From the NCBI GenBank assembly GCA_017549565.1, contig JAFYUI010000001.1, positions 1 to 64,000 on the forward strand: a stretch of 64,000 nucleotides of DNA. The letters are read 5' to 3'. Below, piece by piece: positions 46,284 through 54,677 of the stretch (position 1 is the first letter of the stretch; each line of letters starts with the position of its first letter). The notes beneath the pieces were generated by a model. The model had not been told where the DNA came from and did no database searches. It saw only the letters and a list, made by a program, of their open reading frames with translations. Source of the stretch: Clostridia bacterium. Lineage in GTDB: Bacteria > Bacillota > Clostridia > Oscillospirales > Acutalibacteraceae. Both the position numbers and the translations under genes were made by a program.

Positions 46284-48317
46284 TTATTTATTTGCCTCGA
46301 TAATCTTTTGGGTTATCATTGCGGGCACTTCTTCATATCTTGTGGGCTCTAATGTGTAGGTTGCGGTGCCCTGTGTAATCGAACGCATTGCGGTCGAGAA
46401 GTCGGACATTTCTGCCATTGGAACTTCGCCAATAATTTCTTGAAGTTTGTTTTCGGCAGGGTTCATACCGATAATGCGACCACGGCGTTTATTGATATCA
46501 CCAATAACATCGCCAAGCATTTCATCGGGAACTAAAACCTTAAGTGTGCCGATGGGTTCAAGCAATACGGGGGATGCTTGTGGGATACCATCCTTATAAG
46601 CGATAGCGGCAGCCATTTTAAATGACATTTCGGAAGAGTCAACAGGGTGGTAAGAACCGTCATAAAGTGTGGCTTTAAGACCAACCATTGGGTAGCCCGC
46701 TAAAACGCCCTTTGTAGCAGCTTCTTTAAGGCCCTTTTCAACAGCGGGGAAGAAGTTCTTGGGAACAGCGCCACCGAAAACTTCATCTTGGAAAACAAGC
46801 TCTTCGCTGTCGCAAGGTTCAAATCTAATCCAAACATCACCAAACTGACCGTGACCGCCAGACTGTTTCTTATGTCTGCCTTGAACCTTAACTTCCTTGC
46901 GGATGGTTTCACGATAAGCAATTTTTGGTGCTTGTAATACTACTTCGGCACCAAATTTTGCCTTAAGGCGAGAGATTATAACATCAATATGCTGTTCGCC
47001 CAAAGCACACAAAATAAGTTCGTGTGTTTCTTTGTCGTTATAAACCTTAATTGTCGGGTCTTCTTCTGCCATACGCATAAGTGAGCCGGCGATTTTTTCT
47101 TCATCACCTTTTGCCTTGGGATAAACCGCAACGGTAAGGTTGGGAAGTGGGAATTCGGGCTTTTGTGCGGTAATGTTGCCTTTTTGAGAAAGTGTGTCGC
47201 CTGTTAAAACGTTGCCAAGTTTTGCAACTGCGCCAATGTCACCTGCTATAATAGCGTCGGTATCTTCTTGCTTGCCGGCTTTAAGGTACATAACCTTTGA
47301 AAGTCGTTCTTCATCACCTGTGCGGCTGTTTACAAGGCGGGCATCACCCTTAACTGCGCCCGATAAAACCTTAAAGTATGAAAGCTTACCAACAAATGGG
47401 TCAGCAATGGTTTTGAAAACGGAAATTGCAGTTTCACCGTTTTTGTCGAACGCTTTTTCTTCGCCGTCTTCACCGATATATTTGCAGTCAGCCACAGCAG
47501 GCATAATTTTTAAAAGGTTGTCAACCATTAAGGGCACAGCGTTACCGCTTTGTTGAACACCGCTGTAAACGGGGCAAATATCACCCGCTTTAACACCTGC
47601 GGCAAGACCTGTTATAATTTCATCAGTTGTAAATTCTTCACCTGCAAAATATTTTTCCATCAATGCTTCGTCGGTTGTGGCAACTGCCTCTAAAAGCATA
47701 CTTCTCATATTATCAATTTCAGCGCTAACGGGAAGACGCATTTCTTTAATGTCAAGCCCGTCACAAGCGTATGCCTTATTTTCAATAAGGTTTATGTAGC
47801 ATTTAACCTCTTCACCTTCGAGATAGGGAACAACAACAGGGCATATAATAGCGCCATACTGACCTGCTAATGCGGACAATACGCGGTAGAAGTGAGCATG
47901 TGTAGAATCTAGCTTACCAACGAATACGGCCACGCTCTTTTTAAGTGCGCGTGCCTTTTCAAAGCATTGCTTTGCACCAACGGTAAGACCCGACTTACCC
48001 GAAATGGTAATAATTGCGCTGTCAGCAGCAGCCAATGCCTCGCTAACGCCTGCGGCAAAGTCAAAAAGACCGGGGGCGTCAATAATGTTAAGTTTGCTGT
48101 CGTTAATTTCCAATGCGTAAACAGATGTTGACACAGAGGTTTTGCGTTTCTTTTCTTCCGCATCAAAGTCCATAACGGTAGTACTGTCGCTTATCTTACC
48201 TATGCGTTCGGTTGCTTTTCCATAGAAAAGAATAGCGTCGGCAAGGGTAGTTTTACCCGAACTGCCGTGACCGAGCAAGGCAATGTTGCGAATTTGTGTT
48301 TCAGAATACTGTTTCAA
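46284..48317 (-). CDS. EF-G-like GTPase (non-canonical paralog)
   Basis: A 677-residue translational GTPase of the EF-G-like (FusA2-type) family: G domain, domains II-V in normal order. The motifs differ from true EF-G: GHGSSGKT at 16-23 instead of GHIDAGKT, DAPGLFDF where DTPGHVDF is normal (the catalytic His is Leu), and GKLD for NKMD. Domain IV retains RYEEV-like C-terminal segments. It is not in a str operon. Proteins of this family do not replace EF-G; a role in ribosome rescue, storage or stress has been suggested. It stands alone. Confidence 0.88.
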   Translation of the reverse strand: MKQYSETQIRNIALLGHGSSGKTTLADAILFYGKATERIGKISDSTTVMDFDAEEKKRKTSVSTSVYALEINDSKLNIIDAPGLFDFAAGVSEALAAADSAIITISGKSGLTVGAKQCFEKARALKKSVAVFVGKLDSTHAHFYRVLSALAGQYGAIICPVVVPYLEGEEVKCYINLIENKAYACDGLDIKEMRLPVSAEIDNMRSMLLEAVATTDEALMEKYFAGEEFTTDEIITGLAAGVKAGDICPVYSGVQQSGNAVPLMVDNLLKIMPAVADCKYIGEDGEEKAFDKNGETAISVFKTIADPFVGKLSYFKVLSGAVKGDARLVNSRTGDEERLSKVMYLKAGKQEDTDAIIAGDIGAVAKLGNVLTGDTLSQKGNITAQKPEFPLPNLTVAVYPKAKGDEEKIAGSLMRMAEEDPTIKVYNDKETHELILCALGEQHIDVIISRLKAKFGAEVVLQAPKIAYRETIRKEVKVQGRHKKQSGGHGQFGDVWIRFEPCDSEELVFQDEVFGGAVPKNFFPAVEKGLKEAATKGVLAGYPMVGLKATLYDGSYHPVDSSEMSFKMAAAIAYKDGIPQASPVLLEPIGTLKVLVPDEMLGDVIGDINKRRGRIIGMNPAENKLQEIIGEVPMAEMSDFSTAMRSITQGTATYTLEPTRYEEVPAMITQKIIEANK

Positions 48318-48633
48318 TTTGATGCACTCCTTTGGGGTTTGTGTTTATACAAGTGATTATATCACAGTTTTTTAGCAAATACAACCAATAATTTTTAAAA
48401 GTGTGTAAAAGTTTTATTTATTTTCAATAAATTTCGGCATATTGCAGTAAATAATAGACCAACTTTTATACAAAATAATAGTTTGCAAATTTTAAAGTTA
48501 CAAATTGTAATTTTAAAGTGGTAAAATTATCCAAATTCATTACAAATTTGAAACCATTTGTAACTGAATTGTTTTTGGTAATTTAAGTAGTGTTTGTATA
48601 TAATTATATTATCAAATTAAAGGAGGCAGCGAT
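48318..48633. promoter_or_regulatory. 316-bp AT-rich intergenic region with operator-like repeats
   Basis: The only gene-free stretch over 300 bases. Bases 48318-48480 must hold the promoter of the EF-G-like gene, but none stands out. From 48488 to 48570 there are three elements: an 11-bp direct repeat AATTTTAAAGT (48488-48498 and 48509-48519, 21 bp apart, two helical turns); between them TTACAA/TTGTAA (48498-48510); and a longer inverted repeat with TTACAAAT (48540-48547) and ATTTGTAA (48556-48563) cores. They lie just upstream of the next promoter. Confidence 0.7.
48575..48604 (+). promoter_or_regulatory. Promoter of the secreted protein gene
   Basis: TTGGTA (48575-48580), an 18-base spacer and TATAAT (48599-48604), with the operator-like repeats directly upstream. 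AAAGGAGG precedes the ATG at 48634. Confidence 0.7.
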
Positions 48634-49212
48634 ATGTTTAAAAAAGCTTTGGCATCAGTTTTACTTGTAACAGTTATATTGCTGTCTTTTTGCAGCTTTA
48701 CACCCGTCAAAGCAAATGCTGACACACCTGCGGTAATTGATAACGATAAGGTGTTAGAGTCACGCTTTTTAAATATGCTTAACCACAGCTTTGTTTATAA
48801 TGATGCTTTTTATAATGATGAAGCACTTTTAAACAATTCGGTTTTGGCACTTTTAGAATATAATGTTGACGGCTTTGTTGATGAAGCATACCTTAAAGAT
48901 TATGTCTTTAATATGTACGGCAAGATTTATGACACCTTTGATGAATATAATAAAGATTTACCCAAAGCCGACGGTAAGTTTTTTGTAATTGCCCGCGGGT
49001 ATGATATTTACAATCACAGCATTTTAAATGTGACCGAAAATGAAGACGGCAGCTTTACCGTTAAGACCGAGGTTGTAATTGATTATCACTTCGGTGAAAC
49101 CGAAACCGCAGTTTGCGAAACCTTGTTTATTAAAAACGAGCTTTCACAGTTTGGTTTTAATATTCTTTACAGCGATATATTAACCGCAACAAACGAAGCG
49201 GTAGCTTGTTAA
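48634..49212 (+). CDS. Secreted protein of unknown function
   Basis: A 192-residue protein. The first 29 residues form a signal peptide: MFKK, a hydrophobic core, and an AXA site (ANA at 27-29). The mature part of about 160 residues is rich in acidic residues, Asn, Tyr and Phe, with mixed helix and strand, and ends with a Cys as last residue. There is no lipobox and no sortase signal. It is probably exported. No family recognised. Its promoter and operators suggest regulated expression, and a strong terminator follows. Confidence 0.8.
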   Translation: MFKKALASVLLVTVILLSFCSFTPVKANADTPAVIDNDKVLESRFLNMLNHSFVYNDAFYNDEALLNNSVLALLEYNVDGFVDEAYLKDYVFNMYGKIYDTFDEYNKDLPKADGKFFVIARGYDIYNHSILNVTENEDGSFTVKTEVVIDYHFGETETAVCETLFIKNELSQFGFNILYSDILTATNEAVAC

Positions 49213-49216
49213 TTTT

Positions 49217-49242
49217 AAACCGACCGAAAGGTCGGTTTTTTT
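49217..49242 (+). terminator. Terminator of the secreted protein gene
   Basis: Perfect 9-bp arms AAACCGACC (49217-49225) and GGTCGGTTT (49230-49238) with a GAAA tetraloop and a T run. Confidence 0.92.
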
Positions 49243-49299
49243 ATATAATTGCAATATTTTGATATATGTGGTAAAATGTTTTAGATAAGGGGGTATTTT

Positions 49300-50526
49300 A
49301 TGACTACCGATATTATTATAATAGGTGGCGGTGCGGCAGGGCTTTTGTCGGCTGTTTATCTTAAAAAACAAAACCCACAGCTTAATATAAGAATTTTAGA
49401 GGCGTTACCGCGTGTTGCAAAAAAGTTGTTGCTTACGGGTAACGGTAGATGCAACATATCAAATAAAAATATAAATCTTTCCCGCTATCACGGGGATAAT
49501 GTTTCCTTTGCAGAATACGCCCTTAATAAATATGATTTGGAATTTACCAAAAGCTTTTTCGAAAGCATTGGGGTTGACTTTGTTTTTGAAGGCGACAAGG
49601 CGTTTCCCACATCATTACAGGCGGGGTCGGTTGTGGACTGTCTTCGCTTTGCGGCTGAAGAATTGGGTGTTTTAATCCACACCGACACAAAGGTTACCAA
49701 CATTCAAATTTTAAAGGATAAATATCGTATTTGGGCGGATAAATTAAGCTTTGTGTGTGACACGGTTATTGTTGCGGCGGGGCTTTTTTCGGGCGGATAT
49801 AAATGTGGTAGCGACGGCAGTATGTTCGAGCTGTTAAAAAAATCCGGCTTTAAAACAGTAAAAACCACCCCTGCCATTGTTCAGCTTAAAACCGAAAATG
49901 AAATTACAAAGCAACTTAAAGGCATTAAGGTTGATGCCAATGTTTCTTTAAAATGTGGCGAAAAAACTTTAAGGCAAGAATTTGGTGAGGTGCTGTTTTG
50001 CGATTATGGTTTGTCGGGACCACCTGTTATGCAAATTTCACGCGAGGTACCCCGTAGTAAAAATTCTATGACCTTGTCCCTTGATATTATGCCTGAAATT
50101 TCGTTTGATGATTTGGTTTTAAAACTTGAAAAAAGGGCAAAAAATTTGTCGTTAAGACCGCTTGAAGAATTTTTCACCGGTCTTTTGCAAAAGCGCGTGG
50201 GTCAGGTAATATTAAAACAATGCGGTTGTAAGTTATCAGACACGGCAGAAAGTCTTGATAGCGGGATAATAAAGAAAATTGCAAAAACCGTAAAGTCTTT
50301 TAATTTCAAAGTAATTGACACCACCGGCTTTGTAAATTCGCAGGTGACTGCAGGTGGCATTTCAACCGATGAATTTTTTGACAAAACAATGGAAAGTAAA
50401 ACCTATAAAAGCTTTTATGCAGTTGGTGAAATTTTGGATATTGACGGTGACTGCGGCGGCTTTAATTTGCAATGGGCGTGGAGCAGTGCATTTTGCGCTT
50501 GTGACCACATTTTAGGTAAGAAATAA
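49300..50526 (+). CDS. HI0933/BaiN-type flavoprotein
   Basis: A 408-residue FAD-dependent oxidoreductase. It has the N-terminal FAD motif GGGAAG at about residues 8-13, the family signature LLTGNGRCNISN near 45-56, and GGFNLQWAWSSA at the C-terminus. Members include bile-acid 7-dehydroxylation enzyme BaiN and NAD(P)H:FAD proteins, but most have no known substrate. Its stop codon is directly followed by the start of the next flavoprotein gene. Confidence 0.88.
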   Translation: MTTDIIIIGGGAAGLLSAVYLKKQNPQLNIRILEALPRVAKKLLLTGNGRCNISNKNINLSRYHGDNVSFAEYALNKYDLEFTKSFFESIGVDFVFEGDKAFPTSLQAGSVVDCLRFAAEELGVLIHTDTKVTNIQILKDKYRIWADKLSFVCDTVIVAAGLFSGGYKCGSDGSMFELLKKSGFKTVKTTPAIVQLKTENEITKQLKGIKVDANVSLKCGEKTLRQEFGEVLFCDYGLSGPPVMQISREVPRSKNSMTLSLDIMPEISFDDLVLKLEKRAKNLSLRPLEEFFTGLLQKRVGQVILKQCGCKLSDTAESLDSGIIKKIAKTVKSFNFKVIDTTGFVNSQVTAGGISTDEFFDKTMESKTYKSFYAVGEILDIDGDCGGFNLQWAWSSAFCACDHILGKK

Positions 50527-52083
50527 ATGCTTTTAATAAATAATGTTAATTTACCCCTTGATACCGATTTTTTGCATTTAAAATCGGTTATGGAGGGGCA
50601 ACTGAAAACCCCGTTAAAATCGGCTGTGCTTTACAAAAAGTCGGTTGATGCGAGAAAAAGGGATAATGTGCGTTTTTGTTGTTCGGTGCTGGTGCAAGCG
50701 GGTAATGAACAGTTGGTTTTACGCAAAAACAAAAATGCAAGTGTTTATAATGAAAAAGAATATATAAACCCCGTATTTTCGGGCGAAGCAAAGTACCGCC
50801 CCGTTGTTGTGGGCTTTGGCCCTGCGGGTATGTTTGCGGCTCTTGTTTTAGCCCGTGCGGGGCTTGAACCCATTGTGCTTGAACGTGGGCAAGATGCCGA
50901 CACACGAAAAAAAGATGTCGATGCTTTTTTAAGCGGTGGCAATTTAAAGAATGACAGCAATGTTCAGTTTGGCGAAGGCGGTGCCGGCACTTTTTCGGAC
51001 GGTAAGCTTAACACAGGCATTAAAGATGTTCGTTGTCGTGCGGTGCTTAAAACCTTTTCGCATTTTGGTGCAGGGGATAAAATTTTGGTGGAAGCAAAGC
51101 CACATATCGGCACCGATGTTTTAATAAATGTTGTTAAAAATATTCGCCGCGAGATTATTTCGCTTGGTGGTGAAGTTTGCTTTGGTGCAAAACTTCAAAA
51201 AATCAACACTAAAAACGGCGAAATTGTGTCTGTAACGGCAGGGGATAATGAAATTTTTTGCGACAAGGTTATTTTAGCTACAGGTCATTCAGCGCGGGAT
51301 GTATTTTCGCTTTTAAAGGAAATGGGTGTTGAAATGGCACAAAAGCCATTTTCAATGGGTGTTAGAATTGAACACAGGCAAGAGGATATAAACAAGGCAC
51401 TTTATGGTGATTTTTATAACCACCCCGCATTAAAGGCCGCCGACTATAAAATGGCGGTGCATTTAAGTAGTGGCAGGGGAGTATATACATTTTGTATGTG
51501 CCCCGGTGGTGAAGTTATAAATTCTTCAAGTGAAATTGGCGGTATTGCTGTAAACGGTATGAGCAATTCAAAGCGTGACGGTGAAAACGCCAACTCGGCC
51601 TTGCTTGTAAATGTAAACCCCGAAGATTTACAAAGCGATGATATTATGGCGGGGTGCCTTTTACAACAAAAGGTTGAAAAAGCGGCTTATAATATTAAAA
51701 ACGGCGCTGTGCCTATTACTACTGTTGGACAACTTGTCTTTGGCGAAAAGGCCGAAATTAAAAAGGTTAAACCCACTGTTAAACCGCAGTATGTTTTTGC
51801 TGATTTTTGCGATATTTTCCCACCCTTTATAACTGACAGCTTAAAGGAAGCGTTACCGCTTTTTGACAAGAAAATAAAGGGTTTTGCTGATAAATATGCA
51901 ATTCTTACCGCACCCGAAACCCGAAGCTCTTCACCTGTGCGTGTGTTAAGGGATGAAAATTATCATTCATTGTCCCTTGTTGGTCTTTACCCTTGCGGTG
52001 AAGGTGCAGGGTATGCAGGCGGTATTATGTCGGCGGCAGTTGACGGCATGCGTGTGGCAGAGCAGGTTATTAAGGATTTATAA
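50527..52083 (+). CDS. FAD-dependent oxidoreductase, long form with N-terminal extension
   Basis: A 518-residue flavoprotein: an N-terminal domain of about 90 residues, FAD-binding GFGPAGM near 97-103, a QFGEGGAGTFSDGKLNT segment near 150, and a C-terminal region with YPCGEGAGYAGGIMSAA. This family is common in Clostridia and close to uncharacterised NAD(FAD) dehydrogenases. It is translated from the base after the BaiN-like stop, so the two flavoproteins are probably made together. It overlaps the convergent gene by 14 bases. Confidence 0.88.
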   Translation: MLLINNVNLPLDTDFLHLKSVMEGQLKTPLKSAVLYKKSVDARKRDNVRFCCSVLVQAGNEQLVLRKNKNASVYNEKEYINPVFSGEAKYRPVVVGFGPAGMFAALVLARAGLEPIVLERGQDADTRKKDVDAFLSGGNLKNDSNVQFGEGGAGTFSDGKLNTGIKDVRCRAVLKTFSHFGAGDKILVEAKPHIGTDVLINVVKNIRREIISLGGEVCFGAKLQKINTKNGEIVSVTAGDNEIFCDKVILATGHSARDVFSLLKEMGVEMAQKPFSMGVRIEHRQEDINKALYGDFYNHPALKAADYKMAVHLSSGRGVYTFCMCPGGEVINSSSEIGGIAVNGMSNSKRDGENANSALLVNVNPEDLQSDDIMAGCLLQQKVEKAAYNIKNGAVPITTVGQLVFGEKAEIKKVKPTVKPQYVFADFCDIFPPFITDSLKEALPLFDKKIKGFADKYAILTAPETRSSSPVRVLRDENYHSLSLVGLYPCGEGAGYAGGIMSAAVDGMRVAEQVIKDL

Positions 52084-52612
52084 ATAAATTTAAAAGTGAA
52101 AACCTGTCAAAAATAAAGTGCCATTGGCTTTCGGTGTGGGTGGCGGCTTTATCGGTTTTTTCACAAGGTAAAAAAATTAAAAATTTGTTGGTTTTTAAAT
52201 CGAAAAAAGCAATGCCTTTCAGTGCCTCAATTACTGAAAGGCAATTTTTTATCTTGCCTTTTCCTTTAATTAAAATTCCATTTTTAAAGCCGATATTTAA
52301 AAAGTCAGAATTGTTTGAAAGCATTATTATAAGGATAACATAAAGTTTTTTGTTTATAAGCACATTATGGTTTATATTAACCGAAAAATTAAAGCTTGGC
52401 TTTATGGCGGATATACAGGAAAGTAAATTTACGCTTAAAAGCTTTATTGCGGTTGCATTTTGGTCGGTTTTATATAAAAACCCCTCGGCAAGCTCAATTT
52501 TTCTTAAATTTTTTATATGTTTTGGCTTTAAACCTTGTTTTGCAATAGAAAACGAGGTATAAATTCTTAAACTTTTTAAATAGCGTTCAAAACTGTTTGG
52601 CAATATTATCAA
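52070..52612 (-). CDS. Small protein with degenerate histidine-kinase-type ATPase fold
   Basis: A 180-residue frame. From about residue 80 the pattern LINKKLYVILIIMLSNNSDFL recalls the N-box helix of a GHKL ATPase, and NKFLIFLP recalls the usual final strand, but the G1 and G2 glycine boxes are missing. The N-terminus (FERYLKSLRIYTSF) recalls a helical dimerisation region. Start TTG 52612 has a GGGGG site 8 bases upstream. Its end overlaps the convergent flavoprotein gene. It may be a decayed regulator or a kinase-like non-catalytic protein; coding status is moderately supported only. Confidence 0.5.
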   Translation of the reverse strand: MIILPNSFERYLKSLRIYTSFSIAKQGLKPKHIKNLRKIELAEGFLYKTDQNATAIKLLSVNLLSCISAIKPSFNFSVNINHNVLINKKLYVILIIMLSNNSDFLNIGFKNGILIKGKGKIKNCLSVIEALKGIAFFDLKTNKFLIFLPCEKTDKAATHTESQWHFIFDRFSLLNLFINP

Positions 52613-52690
52613 ATAATTAACCCCCGATACTTTGTTATTATGCCAAAATATCTAAATTTTAAAAAATGTGTTAAAAAATAAACAAAGTAC

Positions 52691-52719
52691 TTGAAATAAT
52701 CATATAAATATTGTAAAAT
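52691..52719 (+). promoter_or_regulatory. Promoter of gap
   Basis: TTGAAA (52691-52696), a 17-base spacer and TAAAAT (52714-52719) with an extended -10 TG at 52712-52713; an AGGAGG ribosome-binding site follows at 52737. Confidence 0.75.
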
Positions 52720-52751
52720 ATATAAGTAAAAATATTAGGAGGTATATTCCA

Positions 52752-53783
52752 ATGGTTAAAGTTGCAATTAACGGTTTCGGCCGTATCGGTCGTCTCGCAT
52801 TCCGTCAAATGTTCGGCGCTGAAGGTTACGATGTAGTAGCTATCAACGACCTTACAAAACCCTCAATGCTCGCAAATCTTTTAAAGTATGATACAGCACA
52901 GGGCGGTTACTGTGGTTACATCGGTGAAAATCTTCACACTGTAGCTGCTGATGACGAAGCAGGCACCATCACTGTTGACGGCAAAACCCTCAAAATCTAT
53001 GCTGAAAAAGACGCTAAGGATCTTCCTTGGGGCGAACTCGGTGTTGACGTAGTTCTCGAATGCACCGGTTTCTACTGCTCAAAGGAAAAGAGCCAAGCTC
53101 ACATCGATGCAGGTGCTAAAAAGGTTGTTATTTCTGCTCCCGCAGGCAATGACCTTCCCACCATCGTTTTCAGCGTAAACGAAAACACACTTACAAAAGA
53201 AGACAACATTATCTCTGCTGCTTCTTGCACCACAAACTGCCTCGCTCCTATGGCTAAGGCACTTAACGATTATGCTGCTATCCAAAGCGGTATCATGAGC
53301 ACTATCCACGCTTACACCGGCGACCAAATGATTCTTGACGGTCCTCACAGAAAGGGTGACCTTCGCCGTGCACGCGCAGGTGCTGCTAACATCGTTCCTA
53401 ACAGCACTGGTGCTGCTAAGGCAATCGGTCTTGTAATTCCTGAACTCAACGGCAAGCTTATCGGCTCTGCTCAACGTGTTCCTGTTCCGACCGGTTCTAC
53501 CACTATCCTTACCGCTGTTGTTAAGGGTGCAGACGTAACTAAGGAAGGCATCAACGCTGCTATGAAGGCTGCTGCTTCTGAATCCTTCGGTTACAACGAA
53601 GACCAAATCGTTTCTTCTGATGTTATCGGTATGCGTTTTGGTTCATTGTTTGATGCTACTCAAACAATGGTATCTAAGGTTGGCGAAGACCTTTATCAAG
53701 TACAGGTTGTTTCTTGGTATGACAATGAAAACAGCTACACCAGCCAAATGGTTCGCACCATTAAGTACTTCGCTGAAATCTAA
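52752..53783 (+). CDS. gap: Glyceraldehyde-3-phosphate dehydrogenase
   Basis: A 343-residue NAD-dependent enzyme making 1,3-bisphosphoglycerate. It has NGFGRIGRL at about 6-14, the catalytic SCTTNC near 157-162, the phosphate-site HAYTGDQ and [12 protein letters not shown] segments, and the C-terminal WYDNENSY. Codon choice is strongly shifted to C-ending codons (AAC, ATC, GGC, CTC) unlike nearby genes, as in highly expressed genes; the last 150 bases use more local-type codons. Own promoter and terminator. Confidence 0.98.
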   Translation: MVKVAINGFGRIGRLAFRQMFGAEGYDVVAINDLTKPSMLANLLKYDTAQGGYCGYIGENLHTVAADDEAGTITVDGKTLKIYAEKDAKDLPWGELGVDVVLECTGFYCSKEKSQAHIDAGAKKVVISAPAGNDLPTIVFSVNENTLTKEDNIISAASCTTNCLAPMAKALNDYAAIQSGIMSTIHAYTGDQMILDGPHRKGDLRRARAGAANIVPNSTGAAKAIGLVIPELNGKLIGSAQRVPVPTGSTTILTAVVKGADVTKEGINAAMKAAASESFGYNEDQIVSSDVIGMRFGSLFDATQTMVSKVGEDLYQVQVVSWYDNENSYTSQMVRTIKYFAEI

Positions 53784-53805
53784 TTTTAGATTTAAAACTG
53801 CTTTT

Positions 53806-53838
53806 AAAACACCTAACCTTCGGGTTGGGTGTTTTTTT
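53806..53838 (+). terminator. Terminator of gap
   Basis: Stem AAAACACCTAACC / GGTTGGGTGTTTT with one mismatch and a TTCG tetraloop, followed by a T run. Confidence 0.92.
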
Positions 53839-53839
53839 G

Positions 53840-53868
53840 TTGTAATTTTTAATGCATTATGGTATAAT
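53840..53868 (+). promoter_or_regulatory. Promoter of the ymdB-lipoprotein genes
   Basis: TTGTAA (53840-53845), a 17-base spacer and TATAAT (53863-53868), right after the gap terminator. Confidence 0.65.
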
Positions 53869-53897
53869 AAAATAAATATGTATACTTGGTGAAATGT

Positions 53898-54677
53898 ATG
53901 AAAATTTTAGCAGTGGGGGATGTTTGCGGTAGCATTGGCTGTGACTATATCCGCAAGGTTTTACCCGCTTTAAAACGCGAAAAAAATATCGATTTTGCAA
54001 TAATAAACGGTGAAAATTCGGCTGACGGTAATGGTATGACACCATTTAGTGCCAACTCGCTTTTTGATGCGGGTGCTGATGTAATAACCGGCGGCAACCA
54101 TTCTTTTCGCCGAAAAGAAGTGTTTGATTATTTAGAAGAAAAAGACTGTGTTTTGCGCCCGTATAATTTCGGGGATGCAAATTATGGCAAGGGTTATTGC
54201 TTTGTTGACTGCGGAAGCTTTGGTATTGCAGTTATAAATTTAAGTGGTAAAATTTACCTTGAAAAAAATGCGCCAACCTGTCCCTTTGCAGCGGCGGATG
54301 AGCTGATTGAAAAAGCCAAGGCCGATGGGGCAAGGGTTATTGTGGTTGACTTTCACGCCGAGGCGACAAGTGAAAAACGCGCCTTGGGGCTTTATCTTGA
54401 CGGCAAAGTTTCGGCAGTTTTTGGCACACACACCCATGTGCAAACAGCGGACGAACAAATTTTGCAAAACGGTACGGGTTATATAACCGACCTTGGTATG
54501 ACAGGGCCTGTTGATTCAGTTTTAGGGGTTAAAAAGGAAATTATAATTAACCGCCTAAAATCTAACGATATGTCAAAATTTGAACTTGCAAACGGCGAAT
54601 GCTCGCTTAGTGGGTGTATTTTTGAAATTGATATTAAAACGGGTGAAACCATAAACATAGAAAGAATATTGATATGA
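53898..54677 (+). CDS. ymdB: YmdB-type metallophosphoesterase (TIGR00282)
   Basis: A 259-residue calcineurin-like phosphoesterase. It has ILAVGDVCGSIG at the N-terminus (first metal motif), NGENSADGNG, GGNHSFRRKEV and a FHAEATSEK plus GTHTHVQTAD motif. Bacillus YmdB splits cyclic nucleotides and affects biofilm and motility decisions. ATG 53898 gives the family start; a longer frame from 53886 adds only four residues. Its stop overlaps the lipoprotein start by 4 bases (ATGA). Confidence 0.93.
   Translation: MKILAVGDVCGSIGCDYIRKVLPALKREKNIDFAIINGENSADGNGMTPFSANSLFDAGADVITGGNHSFRRKEVFDYLEEKDCVLRPYNFGDANYGKGYCFVDCGSFGIAVINLSGKIYLEKNAPTCPFAAADELIEKAKADGARVIVVDFHAEATSEKRALGLYLDGKVSAVFGTHTHVQTADEQILQNGTGYITDLGMTGPVDSVLGVKKEIIINRLKSNDMSKFELANGECSLSGCIFEIDIKTGETINIERILI

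Noticed and set aside
46284..48317. Tetracycline-resistance ribosomal protection protein
   Set aside because: Although it is an EF-G paralog, its G-domain motifs (DAPGLFDF, GKLD) and C-terminus match the FusA2-type group, not the Tet(M) group.
48498..48510. TTACAA/TTGTAA site as a Fur/PerR or Rex box
   Set aside because: It does not match the TTATAAT-ATTATAA spacing of PerR/Fur nor the TTGTGA-TCACAA of Rex well enough, so I report it only as an operator-like repeat.
52134..52562. Plus-strand frames opposite the GHKL-like gene
   Set aside because: They are shorter, split into two frames and lack ribosome-binding sites; the minus-strand frame is continuous and has one.
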